Shown here: in pieces, positions 51,867 to 60,687 of the stretch
Position numbering within the stretch: the first letter of the stretch is position 1
How the letters are laid out: every line of letters starts with the position of its first letter
NCBI RefSeq assembly: GCF_900101335.1
Contig: NZ_FNKA01000003.1
Location: 62,001 to 126,000 of the forward strand
From: Quadrisphaera sp. DSM 44207
Lineage (GTDB): Bacteria; Actinomycetota; Actinomycetes; Actinomycetales; Quadrisphaeraceae
DNA length: 64,000 bases
Direction of reading: 5' to 3'
Position numbers and translations under genes: made by a program
Notes under the pieces: model-generated
Told to the model about the DNA's origin: nothing
What the model saw: only the letters and a program-made list of their open reading frames with translations
The model's database searches: none

Positions 51867-52259
51867 ATGGCGAACCGCATCACCGAGATCGCGATCGACT
51901 GCACCGACCCGCACGCCCTCGCGCGCTTCTGGACGGCGGTCCTCGGCTACGAGGTGGGCTCGCAGGAGGAGGGCTACGTCGAGCTCGTGCCCCCGGAGCC
52001 GGCGCGCCCGGCGATGCCCACCATCGGGCTGATCGCGGTGCCGGAGGGCAAGAGGGTCAAGAACCGCCTGCACCTGGACCTGACGGCCACCGACCGCAGC
52101 CGCGACGAGGAGGTCGAGCGGCTGGTCGCCCTCGGCGCGCGCCGCGCCGACGTCGGCCAGGCGCCGCTCGACGCGGGCGAGGTGACGTGGGTGGTGCTGG
52201 CCGACCCGGAGGGCAACGAGTTCTGCGTGCTGGACGGCACGGTGGTGCCGCTCGCCTGA
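51867..52259 (+). CDS. VOC/glyoxalase-like protein
   Basis: 130 residues. RITEIAIDCTDPHALARFWT, VLGYEV, RLHLDLTATDRSRDEEVERL and VLADPEGNEFCVLDG fit the glyoxalase_6 type of vicinal-oxygen-chelate fold. Single domain, so a homodimer is expected. Metal or substrate unknown. CATGCT lies 6 nt before the ATG; the preceding CCGCCGTGATCTTGC resembles half of the GTGATC hairpins elsewhere. Confidence 0.85.
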   Translation: MANRITEIAIDCTDPHALARFWTAVLGYEVGSQEEGYVELVPPEPARPAMPTIGLIAVPEGKRVKNRLHLDLTATDRSRDEEVERLVALGARRADVGQAPLDAGEVTWVVLADPEGNEFCVLDGTVVPLA

Positions 52260-52313
52260 CCCGGCGGCGGGCAGCCGCTGCGCGCCGGGTCGACCGCCGG
52301 CTCGACCGTCCGC

Positions 52314-52562
52314 TCAGCCGCCGGCGAAGGGCGGCAGGACGTCGACCTGCGCGCCGTCGCGCAGCGCCTGCGAGCGGTCGCGCACCACCACCTCGTCCAC
52401 GAGGACGCTGGCGACCTCGAGCACCGGCACGAGGGCCGGGCGCCGGCCGGCGAGGCCGGCCAGCAGCGCGCCGACGCTCGCGCCGTCCACGAGGTCGACC
52501 CGCTCGGCCTCCGTGCCGGCGGCGGCCGCCGCGCCCGCGAAGTAGCGGACCTCCACGCCCAC
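52314..52562 (-). CDS. moaD: Molybdopterin synthase sulfur carrier MoaD
   Basis: 82 residues. VGVEVRYFAGAAAAAGTEAE, VGALLAGLAGRRPALVPVLE, VASVLVDEVVVRDRSQAL and the C-terminal VDVLPPFAGG, whose Gly-Gly end is adenylated and thiocarboxylated. Beta-grasp, ubiquitin-like. Its GTG begins 5 bases after the moaA stop, so moaA-moaD form a unit. Confidence 0.92.
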   Translation of the reverse strand: MGVEVRYFAGAAAAAGTEAERVDLVDGASVGALLAGLAGRRPALVPVLEVASVLVDEVVVRDRSQALRDGAQVDVLPPFAGG

Positions 52563-52567
52563 GCGGA

Positions 52568-53668
52568 TCAGCCGCCGATCGCGCTCATCGGCCGCGTGGG
52601 CCGGGCGAACGCCGGGTCGTCGATGCCGTGGCCGGGCAGCTTGCCCCACATCGCGGTGCGCCACGCGTCGGCGAGCTGCTCGTCGCTCGCGCCGTCGCGC
52701 AGCATGCCGCGCAGGTCGTGCTCGCGGGTGGCGAAGAGGCAGTCGCGCACCTGGCCGTCCGCGGTCAGGCGCGTGCGGTCGCAGTCGGCGCAGAACGGCC
52801 GCGTCACGGAGGCGACGATGCCCACCACCCCGGTGCGCACCGTGCCGTCGTCGTCCCACTGCACCCGCCAGGTCTCCGCCGGTGCGGCGCCGCGGCTGCC
52901 CGGCGCCTCCTCGGTGAGGATGACGTGGGGGCGCAGCGCGTCGAGGACCTCCTGCGCGTCGACCATCTTCGAGCGGTCCCAGGCCCCGTGGGGCTCCAGC
53001 GGCATCTGCTCGATGAACCGCAGCTGGTAGCCCTCCCGCAGCGCCCAGCGCAGCAGGTCGGGCGCCTCGTCGTCGTTGACGCCGCGCAGCAGCACGGTGT
53101 TGACCTTCACCGGCCCGAGGCCCGCGGCCGTCGCGGCCCGCAGGCCCGCGAGGACGTCGTGCAGGCGGTCCCGGTGGGTGATCCGCGCGAAGCGCTCGGC
53201 CCGCAGGGTGTCGAGGGAGACGTTGACGCGCGTCAGGCCCGCGGCCGCCAGCGCCTCGGCGCGCCGGGCCAGGCCGAGCGCGTTGGTGGTCAGCGACGTC
53301 TCCGGCGCCTCGCCGGCGACCGTGCGCAGGGCGGCGGTGGCCGCGACGATCCCCTCGAGGCCCTTGCGCAGCAGCGGCTCGCCGCCGGTGAACCGCACCT
53401 CCGTCACCCCGAGCCGCTGCACCGCGACCGTGACGAGCCGGATGACCTCGTCGTCGCTGAGCAGGCGCGAGGCGGGCAGCCAGTCGAGCCCCTCCGGCGG
53501 CATGCAGTAGGTGCAGCGCAGGTTGCAGCGGTCGGTCAGGGACACCCGCAGGTCGGTCGCCAGGCGGCCCTGGCGGTCGACGAGGCCCGCCACCGCGGGG
53601 CGGTCGCCGGGGAGCGGGACCGGCCCGGCGGCGCCGCGGCGACGGGGGAGACCCAGCTGGACCGGCAC
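52568..53668 (-). CDS. moaA: GTP 3',8-cyclase MoaA
   Basis: 366 residues. Radical-SAM cluster CNLRCTYC (Cys about 48, 52, 55), the GGEPLL motif, the second iron-sulfur cluster CADCDRTRLTADGQVRDC and the required C-terminal Gly-Gly. First step of molybdenum cofactor synthesis: GTP to 3',8-cyclo-GTP. The GTG has no Shine-Dalgarno sequence; TAGGCT (minus strand, 53680-53675) lies 6 nt before it. Confidence 0.97.
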   Translation of the reverse strand: MPVQLGLPRRRGAAGPVPLPGDRPAVAGLVDRQGRLATDLRVSLTDRCNLRCTYCMPPEGLDWLPASRLLSDDEVIRLVTVAVQRLGVTEVRFTGGEPLLRKGLEGIVAATAALRTVAGEAPETSLTTNALGLARRAEALAAAGLTRVNVSLDTLRAERFARITHRDRLHDVLAGLRAATAAGLGPVKVNTVLLRGVNDDEAPDLLRWALREGYQLRFIEQMPLEPHGAWDRSKMVDAQEVLDALRPHVILTEEAPGSRGAAPAETWRVQWDDDGTVRTGVVGIVASVTRPFCADCDRTRLTADGQVRDCLFATREHDLRGMLRDGASDEQLADAWRTAMWGKLPGHGIDDPAFARPTRPMSAIGG

Positions 53669-53777
53669 CCGCCCAGCCTACGTCGAGGCCCGCGCCCCCC
53701 GCGCTCGCGGGCCAGGACCCCCTCGCGGGCCCGGGCCCGGGTCCGGGGAGGCCGCGGCCCCGGCCTCCCCGGGCGGC

Positions 53778-54068
53778 TCAGCGGCTGAACATCCGCACCG
53801 CGTCGGACTCGACGTCCGCGTAGGACTGCCCGGCGGCGGCCAGCGCCCGGCCGATGTCCTCCAGGCACGCGCGCACCCGCTCCTGCGTCGCCCGCCAGTC
53901 GCCGATCACGCCCTGGAACGACGCCGCCGCCTGCCCCTGCCAGCTGCCCTGCAGGTCGAGCAGGTGGCGCATCATGCGGTCGACCTCCGCGCTGATGGTG
54001 CCGATCGACGCCTGCACAGCGGTGCTCGCCTGCGCGACCTGGGCGCTGTCGACCTCGAAGCGGGTCAT
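53778..54068 (-). CDS. WXG100 family protein (Esx-like)
   Basis: 96 residues, ATG with GGAGGAGG. Two helices separated by the W-x-G turn (LDLQGSWQGQAAASFQGV), the size and pattern of ESAT-6-like WXG100 proteins, secreted by type VII systems. The C-terminal YxxxD/E-like signal may be YADVESD. No EccC or partner gene is in view, so this is an orphan; it may be exported by a type VII system encoded elsewhere. Confidence 0.88.
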   Translation of the reverse strand: MTRFEVDSAQVAQASTAVQASIGTISAEVDRMMRHLLDLQGSWQGQAAASFQGVIGDWRATQERVRACLEDIGRALAAAGQSYADVESDAVRMFSR

Positions 54069-54160
54069 GGGTCCTCCTCCGCCCTCCGGTGCCGGACGGG
54101 CGCCCGGCGCCACCCGGAGGAGCCGTCGCCGACGCTAGGCGGACGGGCGCGGGCGCCGCC

Positions 54161-54214
54161 GGCGTCGTCCACAGGGCCGGCGTCGTCCGCAGGGCCGGCG
54201 TCGTCCGCAGGGCC
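54161..54214. repeat. 18-bp tandem repeat, three copies
   Basis: GGCGTCGTCCRCAGGGCC at 54161, 54179 and 54197, the last two identical, with a fourth partial unit. It lies downstream of the kinase gene, between it and the WXG100 start. A multiple of three, but not in any convincing coding frame. Confidence 0.75.
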
Positions 54215-54255
54215 GGCGGGCCGCGAGGTCGCGCGGGGCGAGCAGGCCACGCGGG

Positions 54256-55791
54256 TCACGCGGGGTGGGCGGGGATGGCCACCTCGACCGTCGCGCCACC
54301 GCCGGGCGTCGGCACGACGCGCACGGCGCCGGAGTGCGCGCGCACGATCGCGGTGACGATGGCCAGCCCGAGGCCCGCCCCGCCGCCCCCGCCGCGGGCG
54401 CGGGAGGTGTCGGCGCGGAAGAAGCGCTCGAAGACCCGCTCGGCGTCCTCGGGAGGGATGCCCGGCCCGTGGTCGACGACCTGCCACACGCCCCAGCCGT
54501 CGCGCGCGCCGACGCCGATCTCCACCGGCGTGCCGGCGGGGGTGTGGCGCAGGGCGTTGGCGAGCAGGTTGGCCAGCACCTGGCGCAGGCGGGCCTCGTC
54601 GCCGCGCACGGTCGCCGGCGCGGGCGGCCCCGCGGGCCCGGCGCCGTCGGACAGGCCCACGAGCGCCACCGTGCGGTCCGGGGCCAGCGCCCGGGCGTCG
54701 TGCTGCGCGTCGGCGGCGAGGACCAGCAGGTCCACCGGGTCCGAGCGCAGCGGCCGCTGCTCGTCGAGGCGGGCGAGCAGCAGCAGGTCCTCCACGAGGC
54801 CGCCCATGCGCACAGCCTCGGTCTCGATGCGGCGGAAGGCCGCGGTGACGTCCTCGGGCTCGCGCACGGCCCCCTGGCGGTGCAGCTCGGCGAACCCGCG
54901 CACGGTGGCCAGCGGCGTGCGCAGCTCGTGGCTGGCGTCCGCGACGAAGCGCCGCATGCGCGTCTCGGAGGCCTCCCGGGCGGCCAGGGAGGTCTCGATG
55001 CGGTCGAGCATGGCGTTGACCGCCCCGCCCAGGCGGCCCACCTCGGTGCCGGGCGGCGCCCCGCGCACGCGGCGGCTGGTGTCGCCGTCGCCGAAGGCCG
55101 TGGCGACGGCCTCGACCTCGCGCAGGGGCCGGAACGCGCGGCGCACCAGGGCCGCGCCGAGCAGGGCGCAGGCGGTGACGACGAGGATCCCCACGAGTAC
55201 GAACCACGCCGCCACCTCGCGCAGGCTCTGGTGGACGGCGTCCAGGGGGCGGGCGAGCACCACGGACCCGTCCGCGCCGCCCGGCAGCTGCACGCGCACG
55301 GCGACCAGCCGCCACGCGCGCCCGTCGGCCTCGTGGGTGAACGGCTCGCGCTCGCGGGCGACGACGTCCTGCAGGTCCATGCCCTCCACGCGCAGGGCGG
55401 GCCCGTGCTGGTTCGGCGGCGAGCTCGCCGCCAGCACCCGCCCCTCGGCGTCCGAGACCTGGGAGACGTAGTCGCTGGGGTAGTCGTCCTCGCCCGTGCG
55501 CTGGCTGGCGCCGACGACGGCGTTGAGCACGCCCTCGTCGGAGACGACGGCGCGCAGGTCCTCGTCGACCTGGGCGACCAGCACCCGTTGCAGCAGCAGC
55601 ACGGTGACCACGCCGGTCAGGGCGAGGGCGACCACGAGCAGGCCCGTGACGACGGCGACCAGGCGCGCGCGCAGCGACAGCTGGTGCAGGTGCTCGCGCA
55701 CCGGCGTCGCCACGGGGCCCAGCACGGGGCCCAGCACGGGGGCGAGGACGGGACGCAGCGGCCGGGCGGCGGGCCGCAGGGCGGCCCTCAC
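54256..55791 (-). CDS. Sensor histidine kinase (PhoR/TrcS-like)
   Basis: 511 residues. A repeated VLGPVLGPV segment precedes TM1 (about 43-70); a sensor region of about 120 residues with YPSDYVSQVSDAEGRVLAAS follows, then TM2 (about 194-215), HAMP, the His box RFVADASHELRTPLATVRGF (His about 288), N box NLLANALRHTP, G1 DHGPGIPPEDA and G2 GGGGGAGLGLAIV. All catalytic boxes are intact. GTG overlaps the regulator stop (GTGA). Signal unknown; the family includes kinases responding to phosphate or envelope cues. Confidence 0.93.
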   Translation of the reverse strand: MRAALRPAARPLRPVLAPVLGPVLGPVATPVREHLHQLSLRARLVAVVTGLLVVALALTGVVTVLLLQRVLVAQVDEDLRAVVSDEGVLNAVVGASQRTGEDDYPSDYVSQVSDAEGRVLAASSPPNQHGPALRVEGMDLQDVVAREREPFTHEADGRAWRLVAVRVQLPGGADGSVVLARPLDAVHQSLREVAAWFVLVGILVVTACALLGAALVRRAFRPLREVEAVATAFGDGDTSRRVRGAPPGTEVGRLGGAVNAMLDRIETSLAAREASETRMRRFVADASHELRTPLATVRGFAELHRQGAVREPEDVTAAFRRIETEAVRMGGLVEDLLLLARLDEQRPLRSDPVDLLVLAADAQHDARALAPDRTVALVGLSDGAGPAGPPAPATVRGDEARLRQVLANLLANALRHTPAGTPVEIGVGARDGWGVWQVVDHGPGIPPEDAERVFERFFRADTSRARGGGGGAGLGLAIVTAIVRAHSGAVRVVPTPGGGATVEVAIPAHPA

Positions 55792-56522
55792 GGAGCTGCG
55801 GGAGGCAGCCGCAGCACGTAGCCGACGCCGCGCCGGGTGTGGATCAGCGGCTCGACGGGCCGCCCGTCGGGGCCCTCGACGGGCGCGTCGACCTTGCGGC
55901 GCAGGTAGGAGATGTAGGACTCGACGATGCCGGCGTCACCGCCGAAGTCGTAGTTCCACACGTGGTCGAGGATCTGCGTCTTCGACAGCACCCGGTTCGG
56001 GTTGAGCATGAGGTAGCGCAGCAGCTTGAACTCGGTGGGCGACAGCTCGACCGGGTGCCCCGCGCGGCGGACCTCGTGGGAGTCCTCGTCGAGCTCCAGG
56101 TCCGCGAACACGAGCCGCCCGGTGGCCGGGTCGGCGCCCGCGCCCGTGCGGCGCAGCACCGCGCGGATGCGCGCGACGACCTCCTCGAGGCTGAACGGCT
56201 TCGTCACGTAGTCGTCGCCGCCGACCGTCAGGCCCGCGACGCGGTCGGCGACGTCGTCCTTGGCGGTCAGGAACAGCACCGGCACGTCGCGGCCGCGCTC
56301 GCGCAGCTTTCGGGTGACGGCGAAGCCGTCGAGGTCGGGGAGCATCACGTCGAGGACGACGAGGTCGGGCCGGGTGCGCTCGGCCTGCGACAGCGCCTCC
56401 GCGCCGTCCGCGGCGGTGTGCACCTCGAACCCGGCGTAGCGCAGGGAGGTGGACAGCAGGTCGCGGATGCCGGGCTCGTCGTCGACCACGAGCAGGCGCG
56501 CCTCGGTGGCGGTGGTGGCCAT
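55788..56522 (-). CDS. OmpR-type response regulator (PhoP/TrcR-like)
   Basis: 244 residues. Receiver LLVVDDEPGIRDLLSTSLRY, Asp about 58 (VVLDVMLPDLDGFAV), VGGDDYVTKPFSLEEVVARI; winged helix with LSPTEFKLLRYLMLNPNRVL, ILDHVWNYDFGGDAGIVESY and RGVGYVLR. Very similar in layout to mycobacterial PhoP, though PhoP, TrcR and TcrX cannot be told apart here. The ATG at 56522 has CACACT 7 nt upstream and no ribosome site. First gene of the regulator-kinase unit. Confidence 0.93.
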   Translation of the reverse strand: MATTATEARLLVVDDEPGIRDLLSTSLRYAGFEVHTAADGAEALSQAERTRPDLVVLDVMLPDLDGFAVTRKLRERGRDVPVLFLTAKDDVADRVAGLTVGGDDYVTKPFSLEEVVARIRAVLRRTGAGADPATGRLVFADLELDEDSHEVRRAGHPVELSPTEFKLLRYLMLNPNRVLSKTQILDHVWNYDFGGDAGIVESYISYLRRKVDAPVEGPDGRPVEPLIHTRRGVGYVLRLPPAAP

Positions 56523-56660
56523 GGGCCCCAGTGTGCTGGCGCACCCTGGGAGCCTGCTGTGAGCGCGCCCCGCCTCCTGCGCTCGCCGGCCACGGCCAGC
56601 CCTGCTCCTCCCTCCGCCGCGCGGGCCCCGTGGCTCGCCCTCCCCGCCGTCCCCGGTCGG

Positions 56661-56742
56661 CGTGATCATGGGCCGACGTCCGCTGATCATGGGCGAGGTG
56701 CAGGTGTTCGTCCGATCCACCTGCACCTCGCCCATGATCAGC
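56661..56742. repeat. GTGATCATG palindromic repeat, left copy
   Basis: Begins CGTGATCATGGGC, then a perfect 25-bp stem (56682-56706 with 56718-56742) around an 11-base loop. Lies in the divergent gap before the DUF559-type gene, where a terminator would be out of place. Nearly identical in sequence to the copy at 57754-57833. Confidence 0.75.
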
Positions 56743-56832
56743 GGCGAGTCGGGTCCTGGTCGTGTCCGCCGTGGACGGCGGGGCTGTGGACGGCGCGAGC
56801 GGCGGCGTCCCGGGGCGCTCCAGAGTGCACGG

Positions 56833-57735
56833 GTGTCCCGCACGCTGCTGCCGCCGCACCTGCGCGACCGCCCGTTCGCGGTCGCGGAGGCGCGGGCCGC
56901 CGGCGTGCCCGCGTCGTCCCTGCGCGGGCGCGGGTACCGGCGCCCGTTCCGCGGCGTGCGGGTGCCGGCGCACCTGCCGGACGACGTCCTCACCCGCTGC
57001 CTCGCCGCGGCCCTGGTCCTCCCCGGCGAGGCGGCCTTCTGCGGCCCGACCGCGGCGCTGCTGTGCGACCTCCCGCTCCCGCGCCGGCTGCCGGCGCACC
57101 TGCGAGCGCCCCTGCACGTGCGCGTGCCCGACCCGGGCGGCGTGCCGCACCTGCCCGGCGTCCGCTCCGGCGAGGGGCTGGTCCCGGACGCCGTGCGGCG
57201 GCACGCGCGAGGGCTGCGCGTGCTGCACCCGCTGCACACCTGGGTCGAGCTCGCGCCCCACCTCGGCCACGTCGATGCCGTCGCCCTGGGGGACGCCGTC
57301 CGGCGCCGCTGGGCGGACGGTCATCAGATGGCCGAGGCCGTGCGCGCCCAGCACGGGCGCCGTGGGGTGGTGCGCCTGCGCGAGGCGCTGGCCGACGTGC
57401 GCGACGGCGTCGACTCGCCTCCCGAGACGCAGGTGCGGCTGCTGCTGCGCGGCGCCGGGCTGCCGGAGCCGTGCTGCGGTCGGGACGTCGTCGACGCGTC
57501 GGGCTGGATCGCCCGGCCGGACCTGTCGTGGCCCGCGGCGAAGGTCGCGGCCGAGTACGACGGCGAGCACCACCGCACCGACCCGCGGCAGTGGGCCGCC
57601 GACATCCGGCGCCGCGAGCTGCTGGAGGCGGCGGGCTGGACCGTCCTCGTCGTCACGGCCGATGACCTGCAGCACCCCGCGCGGACGGTGGCGCGGGTGC
57701 AGGACGCCCTGGCGCGCCGCGGGGTGCGGCTCTGA
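56833..57735 (+). CDS. AbiEi-antitoxin-like N-terminus plus DUF559 endonuclease-like domain
   Basis: 300 residues. N-terminal region RPFAVAEARAAGVPASSLRG and GYRRPFRGVRVP is like the winged-helix start of AbiEi-type antitoxin proteins. The C-terminus has AAEYDGEHHRTDPRQWAADI and RRRELLEAAGWTVLVV, the PD-(D/E)xK-like pattern of DUF559/Vsr-related nucleases (Asp, Glu, His present). No toxin gene is adjacent. Possible DNA-processing or defence role. Bracketed by two copies of a palindromic repeat. CAGAGT lies 6 nt before the GTG (leaderless type). Confidence 0.75.
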   Translation: MSRTLLPPHLRDRPFAVAEARAAGVPASSLRGRGYRRPFRGVRVPAHLPDDVLTRCLAAALVLPGEAAFCGPTAALLCDLPLPRRLPAHLRAPLHVRVPDPGGVPHLPGVRSGEGLVPDAVRRHARGLRVLHPLHTWVELAPHLGHVDAVALGDAVRRRWADGHQMAEAVRAQHGRRGVVRLREALADVRDGVDSPPETQVRLLLRGAGLPEPCCGRDVVDASGWIARPDLSWPAAKVAAEYDGEHHRTDPRQWAADIRRRELLEAAGWTVLVVTADDLQHPARTVARVQDALARRGVRL

Positions 57736-57753
57736 CGGACAGGGCGACCGCCG

Positions 57754-57833
57754 CGTGATCATGGGCGAACATCCGCTGATCACGGGCGAGGTGCAGGTCG
57801 ATGACCGATCGACCTGCACCTCGCCCATGATCA
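57754..57833. repeat. GTGATCATG palindromic repeat, right copy
   Basis: CGTGATCATGGGCGAA, then a 26-bp stem (57777-57802 with 57808-57833), one mismatch, 5-base loop. Lies between the DUF559-type gene and the convergent xylB. Shares the block CGCTGATCAYGGGCGAGG and the following GTGCAGGT with the left copy. Confidence 0.75.
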
Positions 57834-57873
57834 CGGCGAAGGGGCGGGTGCGCGGGAGGCGGGCGCGCGGGGG

Positions 57874-59325
57874 TCAGAGGGCCGGCGTGACCGGGGCCTC
57901 GCCGACGCCGTCCGTCAGGTCGCGCACCTGGGCGTAGCGCTCGCGCACCCCGGCGACCGGCGCGGCGTCCAGCTCGCGCGCCGGCGGCTGCGGCCACGCG
58001 GGCGGCGCCCCGCCCCCGGCCAGCGCCCACGCCGCCTGGCGGGCCGCGCCGTCCGCGACGTACTCGCCTGGCACCGGGACGACGACGGGGCGGCCGAGGA
58101 CGCCCGGCGCCAGCTGCTGCACCGCCTCCGAGCGGGCCCCGCCGCCGACGAGCAGCACGCGCTCGACCGCGACGCCCTGGGCGAGCAGCGCGTCGAGGCC
58201 GTCGGCGAGCCCGCACAGCAGGCCCTCCACCGCGGCGCGCGCCAGGTGCGCGGGGGTGGCGGTGCGCAGCGTCAGGCCGTGCACGGCCCCGGTGGCCAGC
58301 GGCCGGTCGGGGGTGCGCTCGCCCTCGAGGTAGGGCACGAGGACCAGGCCGTCGGCCCCGGACGGCGCCGAGAGCGCCAGGCGCGACAGCTCGGCGTGGT
58401 CCACGCCCAGCAGCCGGGCGGTCGCGTCCAGCACCCGGGCGGCGTTGAGGGTGCACACCAGCGGCAGGAAGTGCCCGGTGGCGTCGGCGAAGCCGGCCAC
58501 GTAGCCGGACGCGTCGGCGGTGGGCGCGGTGGACACCGCCGAGACCACCCCGGACGTGCCGAGGGAGACGACGACGTCCCCGGGGCGGGCGTCCAGGGCC
58601 AGGGCCGCGGCGGCGTTGTCCCCGGTGCCCGGGCCGAGGACGGGTGACGCCGAGGACCACGCCCCCGCCGCCTCGCCGACCCGCTCGGACGGCGCGGCCA
58701 CGCGGGGGGTGCGCGGGCGCCGCCCCCGCGTGCCGAGCTCGAGCAGGTCGTCGCGGTAGGCGCCCGTGGCGGGGGACCAGTACCCGGTGCCGCTGGCGTC
58801 GCCGCGGTCGGTGACCAGCGCCTCCAGCCCGAGGCCGCCCGCCAGGCGCCAGGTCAGCCAGTCGTGCGGCAGGCACACCGCGGCGGTGCGGGCGGCGTGC
58901 TCCGGCTCGGCGTCGGCGAGCCAGCGCAGCTTGGTGACGGTGAAGGAGGCCACCGGCACCAGGCCCACGGCCTCCGCCCACGCCGTCCGCCCGCGCTCAC
59001 CGCCGCCGAGGTCGGCGATGAGCTGGCGGGCGGCGTCGGCGGAGCGGGTGTCGTTCCACAGCAGCGCCGGGCGCACGACCTCGCCAGCCTCGTCGAGGCA
59101 GACCATGCCGTGCTGCTGGCCCCCGACGGCGACGGCGGCGACGTCGTCCAGGCCGCCCGCGTCCGCCACGGCGACGCGCAGCGCGGCCTCCCACGCCGAG
59201 GGGTCGACCTCGGTGCCGTCCGGGTGGGGCGCGCGCCCCTCCCGGACGAGCTCGCCGGACTCCGCGTCGCGGACGACGACCTTGCACGACTGGGTCGAGC
59301 TGTCGACCCCCGCCACCAGCGCCAT
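57874..59325 (-). CDS. xylB: Xylulokinase
   Basis: 483 residues. FGGY-kinase landmarks: [20 protein letters not shown] (phosphate 1), the substrate region [42 protein letters not shown] and [20 protein letters not shown]. Phosphorylates D-xylulose to xylulose 5-phosphate for the pentose phosphate pathway. Lies 30 nt after xylA in the same operon. Confidence 0.95.
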   Translation of the reverse strand: MALVAGVDSSTQSCKVVVRDAESGELVREGRAPHPDGTEVDPSAWEAALRVAVADAGGLDDVAAVAVGGQQHGMVCLDEAGEVVRPALLWNDTRSADAARQLIADLGGGERGRTAWAEAVGLVPVASFTVTKLRWLADAEPEHAARTAAVCLPHDWLTWRLAGGLGLEALVTDRGDASGTGYWSPATGAYRDDLLELGTRGRRPRTPRVAAPSERVGEAAGAWSSASPVLGPGTGDNAAAALALDARPGDVVVSLGTSGVVSAVSTAPTADASGYVAGFADATGHFLPLVCTLNAARVLDATARLLGVDHAELSRLALSAPSGADGLVLVPYLEGERTPDRPLATGAVHGLTLRTATPAHLARAAVEGLLCGLADGLDALLAQGVAVERVLLVGGGARSEAVQQLAPGVLGRPVVVPVPGEYVADGAARQAAWALAGGGAPPAWPQPPARELDAAPVAGVRERYAQVRDLTDGVGEAPVTPAL

Positions 59326-59355
59326 CGGCTCAGGCTGCCAGATCCGGTCGCCGGG

Positions 59356-60555
59356 TCAGGCGCCGACGCCGAGCAGGTGCTCGAGCGCCAGCTGCGCCAG
59401 GGCGACGTGGCCGTAGCCGTAGGAGCCGGCCTTCTCGGCGTCGAAGTCCTCGAAGGCGCTGCGGTCGGCGGCCAGGTCGGCCAGGGTCTCGCCCTCGCCC
59501 AGCGTGGGCTGCGCGAGCTCGGTGACCTTCGCCGTGGCCAGCGCCTCCTGCACCCGCGGGTCGGCGCGGAAGGCCGCCGCCCGCTCCTTGAGCGCCAGGT
59601 AGGTGCGCATGTTGGCGCGGGCGGACTCCCAGACGCCGTCCACGTCCTCCACGCGCAGCGGCTTGTAGTCGAAGTGGCGCGGGCCGTCGTAGGTCGGGCC
59701 GCCGCCGGGGAAGCCGTTCTCCAGCAGGTCGACGGTGGAGAACGCGCTGAGCACGTTCCCGTGCCCGAAGATCAGGTCCTGGTCGAACTTCGGCCCGTTC
59801 TGGCCGTTGAGGTCGACGTGGAAGAGCTTCTCCTGGGCCAGCGCCTGCGCGATGCCGTGGGTGAAGTTGAGGTTGGACATCTGCTCGTGCCCGACCTCGG
59901 GGTTCACGCCCACCAGGTGCGGGTGCTCGAGGGTGTAGGTGAAGGCGATGGCGTGGCCCACGGTCGGCAGCAGGATGTCGCCGCGGGGCTCGTTCGGCTT
60001 CGGCTCGATCGCGATCCGCATGTCGAGGCCCTGCTCGGTGATGTACGTCGTCAGCAGGTCCACGGCCTCGCGGTAGCGCTCCAGCGCGGCGCCCAGGTCC
60101 TTGGCGGCGTCGACCTCGGTGCCCTCGCGCCCGCCCCACATCACGAACGTCCGCGCGCCGAGCTCGGCGCCCAGCTGCAGCTGGCGGAAGGCCTTGCGCA
60201 GGGCGAACCGGCGCACGCCGCGGTCGTTGGCGGTGAACGCGCCCTCCTTGAACACCGGGTGGGTGAACAGGTTGGTCGTCACCATCGGCACGCTCATGCC
60301 GGTCTCGTCGAGGGCGGTGCGCAGGCGGCCCAGGATCCGGTCGCGCTCGGCGGCGTCGGAGAGGCCGACCTCGAAGGGGACGACGTCGTCGTCGTGGAAG
60401 GTGATGCCGTACGCGCCCAGCTCGGAGAGGCGGTGGATCGACTCCACCGGGTCGATGGGCGGGCGGGTGGCGGCGCCGAAGGGGTCGGCGGCGGGCCAGC
60501 CGACGGTCCACAGGCCGAAGGAGAACTGGTCGTCGCGGGTGGGCTCGAGGGCCAT
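59356..60555 (-). CDS. xylA: Xylose isomerase
   Basis: 399 residues, short class typical of actinobacteria. Active-site blocks: [14 protein letters not shown] (catalytic His about 54), [52 protein letters not shown] (metal-binding Glu and Lys) and [18 protein letters not shown] (metal site Asp, His). Converts D-xylose to D-xylulose, also glucose to fructose. ATG with GAGGAG; strong promoter at 60656-60684 under ROK repressor control. Confidence 0.97.
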   Translation of the reverse strand: MALEPTRDDQFSFGLWTVGWPAADPFGAATRPPIDPVESIHRLSELGAYGITFHDDDVVPFEVGLSDAAERDRILGRLRTALDETGMSVPMVTTNLFTHPVFKEGAFTANDRGVRRFALRKAFRQLQLGAELGARTFVMWGGREGTEVDAAKDLGAALERYREAVDLLTTYITEQGLDMRIAIEPKPNEPRGDILLPTVGHAIAFTYTLEHPHLVGVNPEVGHEQMSNLNFTHGIAQALAQEKLFHVDLNGQNGPKFDQDLIFGHGNVLSAFSTVDLLENGFPGGGPTYDGPRHFDYKPLRVEDVDGVWESARANMRTYLALKERAAAFRADPRVQEALATAKVTELAQPTLGEGETLADLAADRSAFEDFDAEKAGSYGYGHVALAQLALEHLLGVGA

Positions 60556-60652
60556 GGGGGCGCTCCTCGTCGTCGAGGTCGGGGTCCGGAGGACGTCGGC
60601 GAGGTCGGGGTGCGGAGGGCCGCGTCCGGTCGCCGGTGATTAGGTGCAGTCG

Positions 60653-60684
60653 TTGAACTTATTCGGGGCCCGTGCCACTGTCAA
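60653..60684. promoter_or_regulatory. Overlapping divergent promoters for xylAB and the ROK repressor
   Basis: Minus strand: TTGACA (60684-60679), 17 nt, TAAGTT (60661-60656), driving xylA. Plus strand: TTGAAC (60653-60658), 17 nt, CACTGT (60676-60681), 6 nt before the ROK gene GTG. The two promoters occupy the same 32 bases, so one bound repressor could silence both. The inverted repeat CGTTGA...TCAACG (60651, 60681) is a candidate operator. Confidence 0.7.
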
Positions 60685-60687
60685 CGG

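Noticed and set aside
53778-54068. Type VII secretion locus suggested by the WXG100 gene.
   Set aside because: No EccC, EccB, EccD, mycosin or partner WXG100 gene is present in the window.
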